Position numbers and translations under genes: made by a program. The notes beneath the pieces were generated by a model. That model searched no databases, was not told the origin of the DNA, and saw nothing but the letters and a program-made list of their open reading frames with translations. Positions 1-10,981 of a DNA stretch of 64,000 nt are shown here, piece by piece. This DNA comes from Vreelandella sulfidaeris (lineage in GTDB: Bacteria > Pseudomonadota > Gammaproteobacteria > Pseudomonadales > Halomonadaceae). The stretch covers positions 434,001-498,000 of the forward strand of contig AP019514.1 of assembly GCA_007182875.1 (NCBI GenBank), in the 5' to 3' direction. Each line of letters starts with the position of its first letter. Positions within the stretch are counted from its first letter, which is position 1.

Positions 1-394
1 GCTAAAGATCTCGATGTTAAGCCAGAGATCGTGCGCGATATGGAAGGGCGTCTCTCTTCCTACGATGCAGGCTTTGATGCCCCGGCAGGCGACGATGAAG
101 AGAATACCTATCAATCGCCGGTGCACTTTTTGGACGACGCAGCGTCAGATCCTGCCACGCAGCTGGAAGATAGCAACTTTGAGGGAAGACTCAACGCGTC
201 GCTTACAGCTTGCGCTTGAAGGGCTTGATGAGCGTTCGCGGGATATCTTGCAGCGCCGCTGGCTGGCCGATAGTAAAGAAACGCTGCATGACTTGGCCGA
301 TGTCTACGGGGTCAGCGCTGAGCGTATTCGTCAGCTTGAAAAAAATGCGATGAAAAAGCTGCGTCAGAAGATGGGTGAGCCCATGGTGGCCTAA
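1..394 (+). CDS. rpoH: RNA polymerase heat-shock sigma factor RpoH, C-terminal part
   Basis: Sigma-32 directs RNA polymerase to heat-shock promoters. The window starts inside the gene; about 130 residues are visible. The last 60 carry sigma region 4, with [10 protein letters not shown] and the DNA-binding helix [19 protein letters not shown], as in known RpoH proteins. The first 60 residues are in the frame starting at base 1. The remainder is one frame over, and the switch lies in the GGG run near 182-184, where one extra G would explain it. The convergent neighbour is slmA, with a shared terminator between them. Identification is firm; the 5' end is outside the window. Confidence 0.93.
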   Translation, partial: LKISMLSQRSCAIWKGVSLPTMQALMPRQATMKRIPINRRCTFWTTQRQILPRSWKIATLREDSTRRLQLALEGLDERSRDILQRRWLADSKETLHDLADVYGVSAERIRQLEKNAMKKLRQKMGEPMVA

Positions 395-420
395 GCCATC
401 CGCGTATTGTTTGTCGTATT

Positions 421-457
421 AAAAAACCGGCCCCTGCAAAGGGGAGCCGGTTTTTTT
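421..457. terminator. Bidirectional rho-independent terminator between rpoH and slmA
   Basis: An A-run, a GC-rich stem (AACCGGC-CCCT pairing with AGGGGAGCCGGTT, one bulged base), a short loop and a T-run. It sits between the convergent ends of rpoH and slmA, so it can serve both. Confidence 0.85.
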
Positions 458-480
458 GCAACGTGCAACCGCAGCTTGGT

Positions 481-1086
481 TTAAGCGGGTTGGACCGCGG
501 CACGCAGCAAGTGAGCCGATAACAGTGACCACTGATCTTCCCAGTGTTCGGTCGGCAAGCGCTTGAAGTCGCTACGCACATATTGTGAGATTCTCCCTCC
601 GCCTGGGCCGCTAGTAGATTGGCAGCCGCAGAGGCAGGAATCGTGGGGCGTCGGCCTTCACGCAGCTCAGCTTCACGCAGGATCTGTTTGAGCTGCATTT
701 CCAGACGTTCAAAAGTTGATTGACCCGCTGGCGTAGCCGCGCAGTTTCACCGGTGAGCACGTCGCCACCCATCACACGAGCCAGTCCTGGGTTTTTTCGG
801 CAAAGCCGAGCAGCAGGGCAAGTATCGTGCCACAGCGCGTAGTCGCATCGGGTACGTCTTCTAAAATGCGCGTAACGCGGGCAAAAATAGTCTCTTCAAT
901 ATAGTCAATTAGCCCCTCAAACATACGCGCTTTACTGGGGAAGTGACGGTAGAGTGCCGCTTCTGAAACGCCAACCTGGCGAGCGAGGGCGGCGGTGGTA
1001 ATGCGCTTCCCACTATCTTCTTCAAGCATTAATGCCAGTGCTTGGAGAATCTGCTCGCGGCGGTGAGGTTTACGATCTTCGCTCAT
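481..1086 (-). CDS. slmA: Nucleoid occlusion factor SlmA (TetR family)
   Basis: SlmA binds DNA sites over the chromosome and blocks FtsZ ring assembly over the nucleoid. The N-terminal 60 residues hold the TetR helix-turn-helix ([31 protein letters not shown]), closely matching known SlmA; the C-terminus ends [10 protein letters not shown]...LLRAAVQPA when frames are joined. Three single-base losses break the frame: the A-run near 793 (EKNPGL), the T-run near 706 (NQLFERL) and the G-run near 597 (AEGRIS). Restored length is about 202 residues, close to the E. coli protein. It follows argB with 19 bp between, in the Pseudomonas-like coaBC-dut-algC-argB block. Confidence 0.9.
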
Positions 1087-1105
1087 AATGTGCCCTCCGT
1101 CGCGG

Positions 1106-2025
<920 letters not shown>

Positions 2026-2113
2026 TTATTATGCTGATAACGTTTATGCTGATGGTGTAGTGAGGGTCGCGCTTTCTAAGTGCGCGCGATCCCTTCTGCG
2101 CCTGGCTATTTGA

Positions 2114-3496
2114 TTAGTGGGATAGCTCAAGCTCCGGCGCGACGCGCTGTAGCGCGTTATTAAAAACTTTTCTGATACGTGCTAGAGCGGCATCGTCTTT
2201 ACCTTCAAAGCGCATCACGAGTGCAGGTGTGGTGTTTGAAGCGCGACACAGCCCCAGCCATCCTGGTAGTCAACGCGAATACCGTCCAACGTAGTTTTGA
2301 TACCTTCGCCGAAGTCGCCCTCGCGAGCAAGCTTATCCATCAGAGAAAATTTGTTATCGTCTGTAACGGCAATATTAATTTCCGGGGTGCTCACGTCTTG
2401 GGGAAAGTCCGCAAAAAAAGTATCTGCATCATTGGGCTGGTTGGCGAGAATCTCTACCAGCCGAGCGGCAGCGTAGAGGCCATCGTCAAAACCGTACCAG
2501 CGCTCTTGGAAAAAATGTGGCCACTCATCTCACCGCCCAACTGCGCGCCCGTCTCCCTCATGCGTGCCTTGATCAGTGAATGTCCGGTACGCCACATCTC
2601 TGGCTCGCCGCCTGCCTCGCTGATTGCTTTGATTAGGTTGCCAGTGCACTTGATATCAAAATGACTTTGGCGCCAGGCTGGCGTGTGAGCATGTCGGCGG
2701 CAAAGACCATTAGCAGGCGGTCGGGATAAATCAGATTGCCTGTGGGCGTAACAACGCCTAAACGATCGCCGTCCCCGTCAAAGGCAAGGCCGATATCAGC
2801 ATCGGTGTCTTGCACCTTGCGTATCAGGTCCTGCATGTTTTCCGGCTTGCCAGGGTCCGGATGGTGGTTGGGGAAGTTGCCATCAATCTCAGCAAAGAGC
2901 GGCACCGTTTCAATCCCAAGTCGCGCTAAGAGTTGTGGGCCCAATTCGCCTGCGACGCCATTACCACAATCTACCACCGCTTTGATCGGCCGGTTGATTG
3001 TAATGTCACCTAAAATGCGCGCTAAATAGGTTTCTCGGAGATCCTGCTGAGTGATGCTGCCTTGGCCAGTGTCCAAATTGTTTAACTGAATGCGCTCAAA
3101 TAGAGCGGTAATGGCATCGCCGGAGAGCGTCTCGCCGCCAAGCACGATTTTAAAGCCGTTATAGTCTGGTGGATTGTGGCTGCCGGTAACCATCACGCCT
3201 GACTGCGTGCTTGGCAGTATATGGGTGGCAAAGTAGAGCACCGGCGTGGGTACCATGCCAATGTCGATCACGTCGCATCCTGCAGCGTTAAGGCCGCGCA
3301 TCAGGGCAGCTTGTAACCTAGCGCCGGAAAGACGACCATCTCGCGCTACAGCCACGCTGGACTCGCCTCGCGCGGCGGCTTCCGAGCCCACGGCACGCCC
3401 GATCATTTCCACCGTCTCTTCGGTGAGCGTGTCATCCACGATACCGCGGATATCGTAGGCGCGAAAAATCGAGGCGGGTACGGTCTGTGCGTTCAT
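2114..3496 (-). CDS. algC: Phosphomannomutase/phosphoglucomutase (AlgC type)
   Basis: Interconverts hexose 1- and 6-phosphates, supplying mannose- and glucose-1-phosphate for exopolysaccharide and LPS. The start at 3496 gives MNAQTVPASIFRAYDIRG, the usual AlgC opening. The phosphoserine loop TGSHNPPDYNG is near residue 106, and the metal loop FDGDGDRLG near 240. Restored length is 460 residues (Pseudomonas AlgC about 463). Two homopolymer losses: a T near 2650 (VIFDIKCTGNL) and a G near 2248 (GWGLCRASNT). It sits after dut, as in Pseudomonas. An in-frame upstream start would add about 16 residues and is unlikely. Confidence 0.93.
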
Positions 3497-3570
3497 AGGC
3501 TTCCCAGTTAAACAGACGTTTCCTTTAATAGGTTTCACGACCATGTCTTGCCAATCGCTACTGCTAATGG

Positions 3571-4028
3571 CTACAGACTGCCGGTGCTGCCAAACCCACC
3601 GCTGCCCCGCGAAGAGTCTTCAAAAGTATCCACCACATTGAGTTCAGCTTGGACAACAGGGACAAGCACGTACTGTGCCAGCCGATCGAAGGGAGCTAGC
3701 GTGAACACGCTTTGACCACGGTTCCAGACCGAAATCATTAGTTCTCCCTGGTAATCCGAGTCGATTAAACCCACTAAGTTACCCAGCACGATGCCATGTT
3801 TATGCCCCAAGCCTGAGCGTGGCAGGATCATGCCCGCCAGACCCGGATCTTCAATATAGATCGCAATGCCCGTGCGTACGAGCTGGCATTCACCGGGCGC
3901 TAAGGTTAGCGGCTCATCCAGTAGCGCGCGAAGATCCATTCCCGCCGAACCTTCTGTTGCGTACTGAGGTAAATAGTCTTTCAGACGCTCATCCAGCAGT
4001 TTGCACTGCAGCTGGGGCGGGTACTCAT
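3571..4028 (-). CDS. dut: Deoxyuridine 5'-triphosphate nucleotidohydrolase (dUTPase)
   Basis: Hydrolyses dUTP to dUMP, keeping uracil out of DNA. All five trimeric dUTPase motifs are visible: [37 protein letters not shown] and the C-terminal [10 protein letters not shown]. The ATG at 4028 overlaps the coaBC stop by 4 bp (ATGA), which fixes the start and indicates translational coupling. One C is missing from a C-run just after the start ([16 protein letters not shown]), so an uncorrected reading begins only at MDLRALL. Restored length is 152 residues. Confidence 0.95.
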
Positions 4029-5369
4029 AAGGATTCTCCAGAGGCGTTAGTAGGTGTTTTGGTCGATAGCAGCGTGAGCGCTTGTTGGATAATGGTCGCG
4101 GCCAGTTGGGTCTTCGGCTGAGGCGCTTCCGCTCGGCTCTCTACGCCTTCCGCGCTGCGCCAGAGCAACCAGGCGGCATTCTGGTCGCTGCCAAAACCAA
4201 GGCCTGCCTGGGAAACGTCGTTGGCGACGATCATATCCAGCCCTTTGCGCTGTAATTTATCGCATGCATAACGCTCAATTTCTTGGGTTTCAGCGGCAAA
4301 ACCTACCACTAGCGGGCGCTGACCAGCGGGCAGCGCCGCGACACTGGCGATAATGTCGGGATTTTTAACCAGGGTCAGGGTGAGCGTGTCGTTACCGTCC
4401 TGCTTTTTGAGTTTATGCTCGGCGGGGCTGCTGCGCGATAGTCAGCGACCGCCGCGCAGCCGATAAACAGCGCCGCTTGGGGCGCTAGACGCTGCGCTTC
4501 GCTGTGCATCTGCTCGGCAGATTCAACGTCAACCCGCGTAACGCCTTTAGGGGTGGGTAAATTCACCGGCCCGCTAATCAGCGTCACCTTGGCCCCTTGA
4601 GCCACTGCCGCTGCTGCCAAGGCAAAGCCCATTTTCCTGAGCTGTGATTTGAGATATAGCGGACGGGGTCCAGCGGTTCCCGAGTAGGTCCGGCGGTGAT
4701 CACTATATGAGGAGCACTAGCGGAGGCATGAGGAGCACTAGCGGAGGCGCCTGAATGAGGAGAAGGCGGCGCTGACAATATTGCCGTCACAGCGCTAAAT
4801 ATCTCTTCAGGCTCGCTCATACGGCCAGGTCCGACATCGCCGCAGGCCTGATCGCCCGCGGCAGGGCCTATCTGGTGCCAGCCGTCGTCTTGAAGCTGAT
4901 CAACATTGCGCTGAGTGGCAGGGTGGCGCCACATGGCCTGGTTCATGGCTGGGGCAATCAGCTTAGGTGCTTCTGACGCTAAGCAGAGCGTGGTGAGCAA
5001 GTCGTCAGCCATGCCGTGTACCAAGCGGGCAATTAAGTCGGCGGTGGCCGGGGCGATCAGTACCACATCTGCCCAGCGGGCCAGCTCAATATGGCCCATG
5101 CCTGCTTCTGCTTCGGGGTCGAGCAAGGAGGTGCGCACCGGCTCACCGGAAAGCGCCTGAAGCGTGAGCGGGGTAATAAAGGCCTGAGCGCCATCGGTCA
5201 TCACCACACGCACTGCACAGCCCGCTTGCTTGAGTAAACGCACAAGTAAAGCGCTTTTATAAGCAGCGATACCTGCACTAACCCCGAGCAGCACCCGTTT
5301 GCCAGCGAGTAGTGGTGTATTTGGGAAAGCGGTTGTCGGGGTACTTGTTGTATCAGCAACAGAAGCCAT
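4025..5369 (-). CDS. coaBC: Bifunctional phosphopantothenoylcysteine decarboxylase / phosphopantothenate-cysteine ligase
   Basis: Two consecutive steps of coenzyme A synthesis. The N-terminal flavoprotein CoaC domain shows [18 protein letters not shown] and [13 protein letters not shown]. The C-terminal CoaB domain shows [18 protein letters not shown] followed by SSGKMGFALA. The linker near residues 205-225 contains a duplicated seven-residue unit ASASAPH (see repeat). Two single-base losses break CoaB, near 4632 (SSGKMG) and near 4432 ([12 protein letters not shown]). About 448 residues are restored, longer than E. coli Dfp (406), partly because of the linker and N-terminus. A start at 5384 (MWITAMAS) is an alternative. 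It is divergent from radC and coupled to dut. Confidence 0.94.
4707..4748. repeat. Perfect 21-bp tandem duplication in the coaBC linker
   Basis: Two identical adjacent copies of 21 bp (4707-4727 and 4728-4748). The length is a multiple of three, so it adds seven residues (ASASAPH twice) without breaking the frame, in the low-complexity linker between the CoaC and CoaB domains. It looks like a slippage-type expansion. Confidence 0.95.
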
Positions 5370-5539
5370 GGCAGTGATCCACATCAGCGTTCGTGAGGAG
5401 GCTTACCATACCACTGGCACCATCAATTTGGCATATTGGGGGCAAACAAGGGTAAGCTAGGTTTACTGAGGCTAATTGTGGTGGGCTGATTTGACGGCAG
5501 TTAGCGCTAATTACCAAGGCGGGCAGGGCGGAAGGTGCG

Positions 5540-6215
5540 ATGGGAATCAATCACTGGCCAGCGGGTGAGCGGCCCCGGGAAAAGCTATTAAATACGGGTG
5601 CCCAGGCACTTTCAGACGCAGAGTTGCTAGCGATTTTTTTTACGCGTCGGCGTGCAGGGACGTTCAGCGGTCGATTTGGCGAGAGATTTGCTCAGTAATT
5701 TCGGTGGCTTGCGCCAACTGCTGGAGGCGGACCAAGCAAGCTTTTGCGCTGCCCATGGGTTAGGCACTGCTAAGTATGCCCAGCTGCAGGCCACGCTTGA
5801 GTTGTCGCGGCGCCATTTGGCTAGCCAGTTGGCCCGGGGCAATGCGCTGACATCACCTGCATTAGTGCGTCATTATTTGAGCTCGCAGCTACGTCATTTA
5901 GGGCATGAGGAGTTTGCGGTGCTTTTTTTGGATACCCAGCACCGAATTATTCGCTATGAATCGCTATTTCGCGGTACCCTAGACAGCGCATCTGTTTATC
6001 CCCGCGAAGTTGCCAAGCGTGCGTTAGAACTTAGCGCTGGCGCCGTCATCCTGGCGCATAACCACCCTTCTGGTGTGGCAGAGCCAAGCGATGCTGATCG
6101 ACGTATCACTGAACGCTTAAAAGACGCGCTTGCGCTGTTTGAAGTGCGCGTGTTGGATCATTTCGTGGTGGGGGATGGAGAAGTGGTTTCTTTTGCCGAG
6201 CGTGGCTGGCTGTAA
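5540..6215 (+). CDS. radC: RadC family JAMM-domain protein
   Basis: RadC was named for a DNA repair phenotype that was later disputed; its role is uncertain. The N-terminal [17 protein letters not shown] and helix-hairpin-helix ([13 protein letters not shown]) are followed by the zinc-dependent JAMM motif: E of [12 protein letters not shown], then [14 protein letters not shown]. One extra T in the run near 5634-5641 breaks the frame ([12 protein letters not shown]). Restored length is 224 residues (E. coli 222). It is divergent from coaBC and precedes rpmB-rpmG, as in E. coli and Pseudomonas. Confidence 0.92.
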
Positions 6216-6269
6216 CCAGCATCGACGCGTAGTGCGTTACGCTATATTGACTAAGTAGAATGAGCTAAC

Positions 6270-6290
6270 AGGCCCTTGTTTGGCCTTTTT
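6270..6290 (+). terminator. Weak hairpin with T-run after radC
   Basis: AGGCC and GGCCT pair around a 7-base loop and are followed by TTTTT. The stem is only five pairs, so this may be a partial terminator between radC and rpmB. Confidence 0.4.
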
Positions 6291-6301
6291 AGCCCCTTTG
6301 C

Positions 6302-6330
6302 TTGCTGTCAGCTAAGTGCTCTGGTATAAA
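6302..6330 (+). promoter_or_regulatory. Probable sigma-70 promoter for rpmB-rpmG
   Basis: TTGCTG (6302-6307), exactly 17 bp, then TATAAA (6325-6330). TGG immediately before the -10 makes it an extended -10. It lies about 140 bp upstream of rpmB. Similar TGGTATAA boxes occur before rpsB and the 61-kb operon. Confidence 0.55.
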
Positions 6331-6472
6331 GTGCCACCTTTAAACTTGGGTTGAATAACGGATTTGGATAAAGCTTGGCGGTTAACGGCGCCGATACCTT
6401 CCCTGCTCCGGTTTGCCCGACAGTTTTGAACACTCAGGTAATCATATCCTGGCCAAGCAGTTGGAGGCTCTA

Positions 6473-6709
6473 ATGTCCAAAGTATGTCAGGTTACCGGCA
6501 AGCGTCCGGTAACTGGAAATAACGTTTCACACTCCCAGCGTAAGACACGTCGTCGTTTCTTGCCAAACCTGCACACCCATCGTTTTTGGGTTGAGTCTGA
6601 AAACCGTTTCGTCAAGCTGCGCGTTTCCACTAAAGGAATGCGCATCATCGACAAGAAAGGTATCGACACAGTTTTGGTCGCTATTCGTAAGCGCGGCGAC
6701 GCTATCTAA
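6473..6709 (+). CDS. rpmB: 50S ribosomal protein L28
   Basis: Structural protein of the large ribosomal subunit. The sequence [17 protein letters not shown] through IRKRGDAI is a full-length L28 of 78 residues with no frame break. The ATG at 6473 is preceded by GGAGG at the right distance; the in-frame upstream ATG at 6413 would add 20 non-conserved residues and is rejected. It is followed by rpmG after 53 bp. Confidence 0.98.
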   Translation: MSKVCQVTGKRPVTGNNVSHSQRKTRRRFLPNLHTHRFWVESENRFVKLRVSTKGMRIIDKKGIDTVLVAIRKRGDAI

Positions 6710-6721
6710 GTCAGCATTTTT

Positions 6722-6751
6722 GGCCAAGCCTTTTGGGCCAAGCCTTTTGGG
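6722..6751. repeat. 14-bp tandem repeat between rpmB and rpmG
   Basis: Two adjacent copies of GGCCAAGCCTTTTG (6722-6735, 6736-6749) in the short rpmB-rpmG spacer, just before the rpmG ribosome binding site. Each copy contains or abuts the palindrome TTGGCCAA. Confidence 0.85.
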
Positions 6752-6762
6752 AGAGTTAAACC

Positions 6763-6917
6763 ATGCGCGATAAAATCAAGCTGGTGTCTAGTGCCGGTAC
6801 AGGCCATTTCTACACCACTGATAAAAACAAGCGGAACACCCCGGATAAGTTCGAATTCAAAAATTCGATCCGGTTGTCCGTAAGCACGTGATCTACAAGG
6901 AAGCCAAGATCAAGTAA
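6763..6917 (+). CDS. rpmG: 50S ribosomal protein L33
   Basis: Small basic protein of the large ribosomal subunit, co-transcribed with rpmB. It reads [36 protein letters not shown] and [14 protein letters not shown], 51 residues, after one missing A is restored in the A-run near 6857-6861. The uncorrected frame is too short to be listed by a simple ORF finder. No zinc-binding cysteines are present, so it is the Cys-less form. Confidence 0.95.
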
Positions 6918-6963
6918 TCGCTTTTGCGATAATGATCGGCTTTCTCTGCAGGCGAGCTTGTTC

Positions 6964-6990
6964 AAAACCCGGCCTCAAGCCGGGTTTTTG
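6964..6990 (+). terminator. Rho-independent terminator after rpmG
   Basis: AAAACCCGGC and GCCGGGTTTTT form a strong stem with a short loop, ending in TTTTT, 47 bp after rpmG. Confidence 0.9.
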
Positions 6991-7071
6991 CATGCATGCT
7001 TTTTATGCGCAGCATGCTTGGTTAATCCATCTTCATTAGGCTGTCATCACAAGCCGTTACGATGCTCAACT

Positions 7072-7912
7072 ATGCCCGAAATGCCCGAAGTTGAAACGAC
7101 CCGACGCGGGATTGCCCCTTATATTGAAGGCCAAGAAATCACCGAAGTGCTGGTGCGCCAGCCGCGGCTGCGTGTGCCCGTGCCGGATGACTTGGCTGAG
7201 CGATTGGTGGGCGCGCGCATTGGTGTCTTGAAGCGGCGCGCTAAATACCTGCAAATACCCATTCACTCCACGCCGCCATCTGGCAGTGCTGATTCTACGC
7301 TGCTGTGGCACTTGGGCATGTCGGGCAGTTTACGCATTGCTAACGTGGGTGACTTGCCTAAAAAGCATGATCACGTCGATGTGGTCACTGCTAGCGGTTA
7401 TGTATTGCGCTATCACGACCCGCGTCGGTTTGGTTTTGTGGACTGGCAGGCCGATGACGAGACGCAGGACAGGCGTCTTGCACATCTGGGTCCTGAGCCT
7501 TTGTCTGATGCGTTTAACGGCAAATGGCTTTACACCCTCTCGCGTAACAAGCGAGTGGCGGTAAAGCCCTTTCTGATGGATAACCAGGTGGTGGTGGGGG
7601 CCGGTAATATCTACGCGGCAGAAGCGCTGTTTATGGCGGGCATCGATCCCCGCCGTGCAGCGGGACGAATTTCCCGCGCTCGCTACGACGCTTTATCCCC
7701 TTGCCGTGAAAGAAGTGTTGGCAGCGGCGATTACGCAAGGTGGCACTACGCTGAGAGACTTTGTCAGTGGTCAGGGCGAGCCCGGTTACTTTGCCCAGCG
7801 CCTGAATGTTTACGGCCGCCACGGCCAGCCCTGTTTACGCTGTGGCGCGGAACTACGCCGCATTACGCTAGGCCAGCGCGCCAGCGTGTTTTGCCCCGGC
7901 TGCCAGCGTTGA
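7072..7912 (+). CDS. mutM: Formamidopyrimidine-DNA glycosylase
   Basis: Base-excision repair enzyme that removes 8-oxoguanine and formamidopyrimidines and cleaves the resulting abasic site. The start [13 protein letters not shown] carries the catalytic Pro-Glu pair once Met is removed. NPF/helix-two-turn-helix residues and the C-terminal zinc finger (CLRCG...FCPGCQ) are visible. One extra C near 7698-7701 shifts the frame ([14 protein letters not shown]). Restored length is 279 residues, slightly longer than E. coli (269). The longer upstream reading from 6958 overlaps the rpmG terminator and is rejected. Confidence 0.95.
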
Positions 7913-7999
7913 TGGCAGCCGCTAAAAACGGCGCTTGCGCTATTAATATTGATTGTTTCTTATGTGTGATTGCTTTGCCTACGTTTTTTGGAGATTGTT

Positions 8000-9191
8000 G
8001 TGACCCAACGCCTGCGCCTGAATAAAAATGCTGACCGCCGCCTTAAAGCGGGCCATCTATGGATTTACTCCAATGAAGTGGATATTAAAGAGACGCCGCT
8101 GAAAAATTTTGCAGCAGGCGAAACCGCTCTGGTAGAAGCTTCCAACGGGAAAGTCATGGCGGTGGCTTACGTTAACCCCTCACTCGCTCATCGCTGCCCG
8201 GGTCATGTCGCGTGATCCTGAAATGCGTTTGGATCGCTCGCTGTTTGTACACCGCTTTAACCAAGCGCTGGCCCTGCGTCAGCGTCTTTATGCGCAGCCG
8301 TACTACCGTTTGATTCATGGCGAAGGTGATTTGCTGCCAGGCTTGGTGATTGATCGTTTTGGCGATGTCGTAGTGGTGCAACTTAATACGGCCGGCATGC
8401 AGGCATTAGCGGATGAGATTGTTGATGCACTAGAGAAAGTCATCAAGCCGGAAGTCATCGTCTTCCGTAACGATACCGGTGGTCGTCGCCAGGAAGGGCT
8501 TGAGGCCCACGTTGACGTCATCAAAGGTACGCTACCTGACGAGGTGGTATTGGAAGAGAACGGGGCGCGTTTTGTCGTGCCGGTGCTCAATGGTCAGAAA
8601 ACAGGTTGGTTCTTCGACCACCGCGTTAACCGCGAATGGCTCAATCGCCAAGTGGCCGGTAAGCGCGTGTTGGATGTGTTCAGCTACGTAGGCGGCTGGG
8701 GCGTACAGGCAGCCGTTCATGGCGCACAAGAGGTGATGTGCCTGGACTCTTCAGGCCCAGCGCTAGAGCAAGTCGCACGCAATGCTGAACTGAATGGCGT
8801 GCAGGATAAGGTGGCTGTTAGCGAGGGCGATGCGTTTGAAGCCTTGGCAGCCTTGAAAGCTGACGGCAAAGAGTTTGATGTGGTCGTTCTTGACCCACCC
8901 GCTTTTATTAAAAAGCGCAAGGATATCCCTAACGGCGAGCGTGCCTATGCCCGCTTGAACCGCGAAGCGATGCGCTTGCTGGGGCGTGATGGCCTATTGT
9001 TGTCGGCCTCCTGCTCTATGCACCTGGCGCCTGAGCGGCTGATGGACGTAGTGCGTGGCGCGGTGCGCCATCAGGATCGTCATGGGCAGGTGATTTTTCA
9101 AGGCCACCAAGGGCCTGATCATCCCGTCCATCCGGCTATTCCTGAAACGTCTTACCTGAAAGCGTTGGGCGTGCGCGTGTTCCGCGACTAG
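8000..9191 (+). CDS. rlmI: 23S rRNA (cytosine(1962)-C(5))-methyltransferase
   Basis: Class I SAM methyltransferase of the RlmI/YccW type, modifying C1962 of 23S rRNA in E. coli. An N-terminal PUA-like domain ([16 protein letters not shown]) is followed by a Rossmann domain with [16 protein letters not shown] and the catalytic [14 protein letters not shown], then ASCSMHL. The GTG start at 8000 follows TTGGAGA. One extra C near 8176-8179 splits the gene ([15 protein letters not shown]). Restored length is exactly 396 residues, as in E. coli RlmI. Confidence 0.92.
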
Positions 9192-9223
9192 TTCACGAGA
9201 ATCAGGATAAAGAGGAGCCAAGG

Positions 9224-9658
9224 ATGGAGTGGGCGCTGCCCGATCCGTTTGTGATCGATATTCATGTGGCTGATGAGGCGATTGATGCTTATCAGCATGT
9301 TAACAACAGCGAATATCTGCGCTGGGTCGAGCAGATCAGCTGGGCTCACTCGGAAGCGCTCGGTCTCTCGCTTGCGCGCTACCGAGAGCTTGACCGGGCC
9401 ATGGTGGTTCATCGTCATGAACTGGATTACCTCGCGCCTGCTTTTGCAGGCGATGCGCTACAGCTGGCGACCTGGATTGTCGATTGCGATGAGCGCTTCA
9501 GCCTAACGCGGCGTTTTCAGCTAATGCGTACCAGGGATGCCAAAACGTTGCTTTATGCCCGCACGCGGTTTGCCTGCGTGGCACTCTCAACGGGGCGGCC
9601 CAAGCGTTTACCCGAGGAGTATCGGCGTATCTATGGCGGCGCGGTTATTGCCGAGTGA
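9224..9658 (+). CDS. YbgC/FadM-like acyl-CoA thioesterase (hotdog fold)
   Basis: A 144-residue single-domain 4-hydroxybenzoyl-CoA thioesterase-type protein, with no frame break. The family signature is AYQHVNNSEYLRWVEQISW near residue 25; the aspartate often found before Tyr-x-His-Val-Asn-Asn is replaced by Asp-Ala. The family hydrolyses acyl-CoA esters, but the substrate here cannot be read from sequence. It starts 32 bp after rlmI with AGAGGAG upstream, so it is probably co-transcribed with it. A terminator follows. Confidence 0.8.
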   Translation: MEWALPDPFVIDIHVADEAIDAYQHVNNSEYLRWVEQISWAHSEALGLSLARYRELDRAMVVHRHELDYLAPAFAGDALQLATWIVDCDERFSLTRRFQLMRTRDAKTLLYARTRFACVALSTGRPKRLPEEYRRIYGGAVIAE

Positions 9659-9715
9659 CGCTAAGAGAAGTGGAATTTTTCGTGTAGAACCGGCAATCAT
9701 TAGATTTTTTCTCCT

Positions 9716-9743
9716 AAAAAACGCCTTAACCGGCGTTTTTTTT
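9716..9743 (+). terminator. Rho-independent terminator after the thioesterase gene
   Basis: AAAAAACGCC and GGCGTTTTTTTT flank a six-base loop: a short GC stem extended by A-T pairs with a long T-run. Confidence 0.85.
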
Positions 9744-9833
9744 GTTTTGCATTTCCGGGGTGGTGGTCAACGTTAGCTGTGCGGTAATTTGCTTAACAAG
9801 ATTGCTGACCTTTATAAGCACAGGAAAAAATCA

Positions 9834-10951
9834 ATGAAAATCGCCGTCCCCAAAGAGATTAAAAATCACGAGTATCGTGTCGCGTTGACGCCTACTGGCG
9901 CACGTGAGTTAACCGGTCGCGGTCATCAGGTAAGCGTTCAGTCGGGAGCTGGTGATGGCGCTGGTTTTGCAGATGCTGATTTTCAAGCTGCTGGCGCGCA
10001 GATCGAAGCCAATGTGGACGCTCTGTGGCGCAATGCCGAGCTAATTCTTAAGGTGAAAGAGCCGCAGCCGGACGAGGTGGTGCGGCTCACCCCGGCGCAC
10101 ACGCTGTTCACCTATCTGCACCTCGCCGCTGAAGAACACCTTACTCGTGGTCTGATGGAAAGCGGTGCCACCTGTATCGCCTATGAAACGATTACCGATG
10201 CCCGTGGTGGCCTGCCGCTACTCGCTCCCATGAGTACCGTTGCAGGACGTATGGCTGTTCAGGCGGGCGCTCACAGCCTGGAAAAAGCCCAGGGCGGTGC
10301 AGGTGTACTGCTGCCGGGTGTGCCCGGTGTGGCGCCGGGAAAAGTGACTGTCATTGGTGGTGGTGTGGTGGGTGAAAATGCTGCCCGTATGGCGTTAGGA
10401 TTAGGCGCAGAGGTTACCATTCTGGATAAATCCTTGGCGCGGCTGGAAGTGCTCGATGACCGCTATCAGGGGCGTATCAAAACAGTTTACTCCACGGCAG
10501 ACGCGCTTGAAATTGCCACGCGCGAATCGGATATGATCATTGGCGCAGTGCTGGTGCCTGGCGCCGCTGCGCCAAAATTAATCACTCGCAGTATGCTGGC
10601 TGATATGAAGCCTGGTAGCGTGCTGGTGGATGTGGCGATTGATCAGGGGGGCTGTTTCGAAACTAGCAAGCCCACGACTCACGCCGAGCCGACCTATATT
10701 GTCGATGGGGTGGTTCACTACTGCGTAGCGAATATGCCTGGCGCGGTAGCACGTACGTCTACCCAGGGTTGACCAACGCCACGCTGCCCTTTGTGCTCGC
10801 GCTGGCGGATAAGGGCTGGCAGCAGGCGTTGCGCGATGATCCACATTTCCTGCCAGGTCTTAACGTGCACGCTGGCCAGGTTACTTACCAAGCAGTGGCA
10901 GACGCCTTTGGGCTGGAAAGCAGCGATCCCGCGAGTGTTGTTCGAGGCTAA
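9834..10951 (+). CDS. ald: Alanine dehydrogenase
   Basis: NAD-dependent oxidative deamination of L-alanine to pyruvate and ammonia. Signatures: [20 protein letters not shown] at the N-terminus, LILKVKEPQ, the NAD-binding [17 protein letters not shown] near residue 175, and [13 protein letters not shown] near 300. One G is missing near 10764-10766 ([13 protein letters not shown]), splitting off the last 60 residues. Restored length is 372, typical. The ATG at 9834 lies after an AGGAAA stretch; the 15-codon upstream extension is not conserved. It is convergent with slyX. Confidence 0.95.
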
Positions 10952-10981
10952 TTAATACCTCTTGTTGGCGCTATCATTAGC

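Noticed and set aside
4701..4750. Short repeats as a CRISPR array
   Set aside because: The copies are directly adjacent with no spacers and lie inside a coding sequence; no other repeat-spacer pattern exists in the window.
6958..7071. Longer N-terminus of MutM from 6958
   Set aside because: It would translate the rpmG terminator and remove the obligatory Pro-Glu N-terminus needed for catalysis.
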